Positions 6,150 to 8,171 of a DNA stretch of 8,171 bases are shown one piece after another (the first letter of the stretch is position 1; the number at the start of each line of letters is the position of its first letter). The stretch lies in contig DVHW01000189.1 in NCBI GenBank assembly GCA_018711785.1, positions 1 to 8,171 on the forward strand, given 5' to 3'. The DNA is from Candidatus Galloscillospira excrementavium. Lineage in GTDB: Bacteria > Bacillota > Clostridia > Oscillospirales > Oscillospiraceae. The notes under the pieces were generated by a model, which saw nothing but the letters and a program-made list of their open reading frames with translations, searched no databases and had not been told where the DNA came from. The position numbers and the translations under genes were made by a program.

Positions 6150-6905
6150 ATGGAAGAGAAACGAGTGAGCGTAATCACCGGCGCCTGCGGCGGCATCGGC
6201 CGAGAGGTGGTCAAAAAGTTCTATGACCACGGCTACCATGTGGTGCTGCTGGACATGGACCTGCCCCGGCTGGAGCAGGCCGCCGGCGAGCTGGGCCTGG
6301 ACCGGGAGCGGGCGTCCTGCTGGGCGCTGGATATCTCGGACGAGGGGCAGGTCAAGGATACCGTGGCCGCCATCCGCTCCAAGCTGGGGCGCATCGACGT
6401 GCTGGTGAACACCGCCGGCATCGTGGGCCGGTATGACAAGACGGTGGACTACCCCTTTGAAAATTTCCGGAAAATTTACGAGGTCAACGTGTTCGGCACG
6501 TTCCTCATGATGCAGAATGTGCTCCCCGCCATGGTGGAGCAGCAGTCGGGGGCCATCGTGAACTTCGGCTCGGTCTCCGGTATGCGGGGCTACACCCTGG
6601 AGGTGGGCTACGGCTCCAGCAAGTGGGCGGTCATCGGCATGACTCAGAACGTGGCCAACGAGTACGGCGGCGAAGGGGTCCGGGTCAACTCGGTGTCCCC
6701 TGGCTGGGTCAACACCGGCATGATGAAACGGACCTTAGAGAACTACCGGGAGCTGGGGCGGCAGGAGGAGATCACGCTGGGCCCCTGCAAGCGGCCGGCG
6801 GAGCCCTCGGAGATCGCCGACGCAGTCTACTTCCTGGCCAGCGGCGAAGCCAGCCACATCAACGGCGCCAATCTGGTGGTGGACGGCGGCATGCTGCTGG
6901 GCTGA
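6150..6905 (+). CDS. Short-chain dehydrogenase/reductase (classical SDR)
   Basis: A 251-residue classical SDR, a cytosolic NAD(P)-dependent oxidoreductase of alcohols or ketones. Motifs in order: coenzyme loop TGACGGIG (10-17); acidic residues Asp35 and Asp37 at the end of the second strand, which favour NAD(H) over NADP(H); Asp61 contacting adenine; NTAG (87-90); Asn113; catalytic Ser141; and Tyr154 with Lys158 in YGSSK. PGWVNTG (184-190) follows, then a C-terminal family-type ending around INGANLVVDGGM. The catalytic tetrad is intact and the length is normal. GGGAAGG at 6136-6142 lies 7 bases before the ATG, and the gap after the first BtpA gene is 32 bases. Lying between two BtpA barrels, it probably oxidises or reduces an intermediate of the same pathway, for example a sugar-phosphate hydroxyl. 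The substrate cannot be called: SDR sequences are too general for that. Confidence 0.94.
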   Translation: MEEKRVSVITGACGGIGREVVKKFYDHGYHVVLLDMDLPRLEQAAGELGLDRERASCWALDISDEGQVKDTVAAIRSKLGRIDVLVNTAGIVGRYDKTVDYPFENFRKIYEVNVFGTFLMMQNVLPAMVEQQSGAIVNFGSVSGMRGYTLEVGYGSSKWAVIGMTQNVANEYGGEGVRVNSVSPGWVNTGMMKRTLENYRELGRQEEITLGPCKRPAEPSEIADAVYFLASGEASHINGANLVVDGGMLLG

Positions 6906-6926
6906 CCCGGGCGCACAAAACAGCGC

Positions 6927-6962
6927 GGACACCCGCCCGGCGGGAAACCCGCGGGGCGGTCC
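6927..6962 (+). other. Strong intercistronic hairpin after the SDR gene
   Basis: Bases 6933-6944 pair with 6948-6959 at 11 of 12 positions (one G-G mismatch) around an AAA loop. GGA (6927-6929) can also pair with TCC (6960-6962) across a three-base bulge. The stem is very GC-rich and should fold stably, but no U-tract follows. It is more likely an RNA stability or processing element, or a pause site, than a terminator. It separates the SDR from the second BtpA gene. Confidence 0.45.
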
Positions 6963-6988
6963 AGAATACTTAGGAAAGGCAGAAAGGT

Positions 6989-7771
6989 ATGAAAAACGAG
7001 TTTTTCAGCAAGAAGAGAGTCATCGGCATGGTGCATCTGCTGCCCCTGCCCGGCAACGCCTCCTACCGGGGGAATAAAGAGGAGATCGTGAAAAACGCCC
7101 TTGAGGACGCCAAGGCCCTCATCGACTGCGGCGTGGACGCCATCGCCCTGGAGAACTTCAGCGACTGGCCCCAGTACAGCACCTCGGTGCCCCTGGAGGC
7201 CTACTCCCTGATGCTACGGGTGGCGGCCGACATCCGCTCCTTCTGCAAGATCCCCTTCGGCGTCAACATCGAGATGAACGCCTTTGAGCAGGAGTGGGCC
7301 ATGGCCTACGCCGTGGACGCCGACTTCATCCGGGTGGAGGCCTTTGTGGACAACCGGGCCGGTTCCTTCGGGTATCTGGAGGCCTGCTCCACCCCGCTGA
7401 TGAACCTGATGAAGGAGTACCCGGCCAAGACCATGCTCTTCACCGACGTGCACACCCAGGAGACCTACGGTGTGCCCAATATCCCCATCAACGGGGCGGC
7501 CCAGAACGCCATCAACCACGACGCCAGCGCCATCATCGTCACCGAGAACGACGAGAACAAGCGGGTCACCGTGGAGGATGTGAAGTCCATGCGGGAGGCC
7601 ATCGGCGACTTCCCCATCATCGTGGGCTCCGGCGTCAAGACCACCAATGTGCTGGACTACCTGGAGTACGCCGACGCGGTGATCGTGGGCCGGGGCTTCA
7701 AGACCGGCGAGCGCATCGACCCCGCCCTGGTCAAGGAGTTCATGGCCATCGTCCGCGGCAAGTACAACTGA
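6989..7771 (+). CDS. BtpA/SgcQ-family TIM-barrel protein (divergent copy)
   Basis: A 260-residue paralogue of the protein at 5329-6117, alignable end to end with few gaps. Shared features: VIGMVHLLPLPGN (11-23, His16), LENFSDWP (54-61), GVNIEMNAFEQEW (91-103), IRVEAF (114-119), TDVH (152-155) and IIVGSGV (210-216). It differs where the first copy looks most canonical. The stretch after TDVH is TQET instead of VKH, losing a lysine. The CTGITTG loop is replaced by VTENDEN, and the last phosphate-type loop reads GRGFKTG instead of GSSFKRDG. This suggests a different substrate, or a partner subunit with altered chemistry, rather than a simple duplicate. The likely ribosome-binding site is AGGAAAGG at 6972-6979; a second AAAGG right before the ATG is too close. 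It is the last gene before the terminator. Family assignment is firm, function unknown. Confidence 0.9.
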   Translation: MKNEFFSKKRVIGMVHLLPLPGNASYRGNKEEIVKNALEDAKALIDCGVDAIALENFSDWPQYSTSVPLEAYSLMLRVAADIRSFCKIPFGVNIEMNAFEQEWAMAYAVDADFIRVEAFVDNRAGSFGYLEACSTPLMNLMKEYPAKTMLFTDVHTQETYGVPNIPINGAAQNAINHDASAIIVTENDENKRVTVEDVKSMREAIGDFPIIVGSGVKTTNVLDYLEYADAVIVGRGFKTGERIDPALVKEFMAIVRGKYN

Positions 7772-7798
7772 GCCTGGCCGGGACCAGGTATCAAGAGA

Positions 7799-7845
7799 GA
7801 AAACGCACTCGTATTCCGGAAAATCCGGAATACGAGCGCGTTTTC
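7799..7845. terminator. Long bidirectional intrinsic terminator between convergent genes
   Basis: Bases 7799-7820 pair with 7824-7845 across 22 positions with one exception, around an AAA loop. The outer part of the stem is GAAAACGC against GCGTTTTC, so each strand supplies a T-run just after the stem core: TTTTCTTA on plus, TTTTCTCTC on minus. The single exception (7807 with 7837) is an A-C mismatch in plus-strand RNA but a G-U wobble in minus-strand RNA. It lies 27 bases after the second BtpA stop and 20 bases beyond the ilvD stop, the expected site for a shared terminator. Confidence 0.93.
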
Positions 7846-7865
7846 TTATGGGTTTGTATGGAAAC

Positions 7866-8171
7866 TTATTCCAGCACCGCACCCCGGGCGGCGGAGGAGA
7901 CCGATTTTGCATACCGGGCCAGATACCCGGTCTTGACCTTGGGCTCGGGGCACACCCACTTGGCCTTGCGCTGGGCCAGGGTGGCCTCATCCACCAGCAG
8001 GTCGATCTTACAGTTGGGGATGTCGATGGAGATGGTGTCCCCCTCCTCCACAAAGGCGATGGGCCCGCCCTGGGCGGCCTCGGGGCAGACGTGGCCGATG
8101 GAGGCCCCCCGGGTGGCGCCGGAGAAGCGGCCGTCGGTGATGAGGGCCACCTCCTTGTCCAGCCCCATGCC
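7866..8171 (-). CDS. ilvD: Dihydroxy-acid dehydratase, C-terminal part (5' end beyond window)
   Basis: The last 101 residues of an IlvD/Edd-superfamily dehydratase read from the minus strand; the gene runs off the right edge, so most of a roughly 555-residue protein is outside. The visible part contains [20 protein letters not shown] and then [18 protein letters not shown], a strongly conserved IlvD region forming part of the C-terminal active-site domain. A more variable tail ends in AARGAVLE. IlvD is an iron-sulfur enzyme of branched-chain amino acid synthesis that converts dihydroxy acids to 2-keto acids. The motif suits IlvD better than the related Edd or sugar-acid dehydratases, but the fragment cannot exclude a sugar-acid dehydratase. 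It converges on the PTS operon and shares its terminator, so it is probably a separate transcription unit. Confidence 0.92.
   Translation of the reverse strand, partial: GMGLDKEVALITDGRFSGATRGASIGHVCPEAAQGGPIAFVEEGDTISIDIPNCKIDLLVDEATLAQRKAKWVCPEPKVKTGYLARYAKSVSSAARGAVLE

Noticed and set aside
7214..8053. Minus-strand frame of 279 codons spanning the terminator and the second BtpA gene
   Set aside because: It crosses the bidirectional terminator and overlaps ilvD in another frame; it is a shadow of the second BtpA gene.
1..8171. CRISPR arrays, tRNA or rRNA genes, insertion sequences, phage or toxin-antitoxin genes
   Set aside because: I saw no regularly spaced repeats, no tRNA-like cloverleaf, no transposase and no terminal inverted repeats; the region is ordinary dense metabolic DNA in organisation.

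Overview
This window reads as chromosomal DNA from a GC-rich Firmicute. The best guess is a gut Oscillospiraceae/Clostridia-type bacterium, inferred from high-GC codon usage, strong Shine-Dalgarno sites, an HPr that keeps the regulatory serine of Gram-positive bacteria, and the family mix. The species cannot be named from the sequence alone. The window is almost entirely coding; the longest non-coding stretch is about 200 bases.

Layout. Positions 2-229 hold the 3' part of an HPr gene and 245-1960 a complete PTS Enzyme I, the two general phosphoryl carriers. A 199-base intergenic region follows, carrying a textbook sigma-54 (-24/-12) promoter at 2025-2040. Downstream, on the same strand, come seven closely spaced genes: mannose-family PTS EIIB (2160-2636), a single-polypeptide EIIC-EIID fusion (2670-4274), a small two-helix membrane protein with a PH-like cytosolic domain (4400-4873), a VOC/glyoxalase-fold protein (4911-5285), a BtpA/SgcQ-family TIM barrel (5329-6117), a short-chain dehydrogenase (6150-6905) and a second, divergent BtpA/SgcQ-family barrel (6989-7771). 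The run ends at a long hairpin (7799-7845) that looks able to terminate transcription from both directions. The 3' end of an ilvD-type dihydroxy-acid dehydratase converges on it from the minus strand.

How the genes may work together. PEP would phosphorylate Enzyme I, then HPr, then an EIIA that is not in this window, then EIIB, and the EIIC-D fusion would import and phosphorylate a sugar or sugar derivative. The VOC protein, the SDR and the two BtpA-type barrels would then process the phosphorylated product. The substrate is not identifiable from sequence. BtpA/SgcQ proteins beside PTS genes recall the poorly characterised sgc locus of E. coli. The set PTS(Man) + VOC + BtpA + SDR + BtpA under sigma-54 control is the best candidate here for an undescribed catabolic system.

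GC-rich hairpins sit in several intercistronic gaps (after EIIC-D, after VOC and after the SDR). Together with the strong promoter they suggest segment-by-segment control of transcript level.
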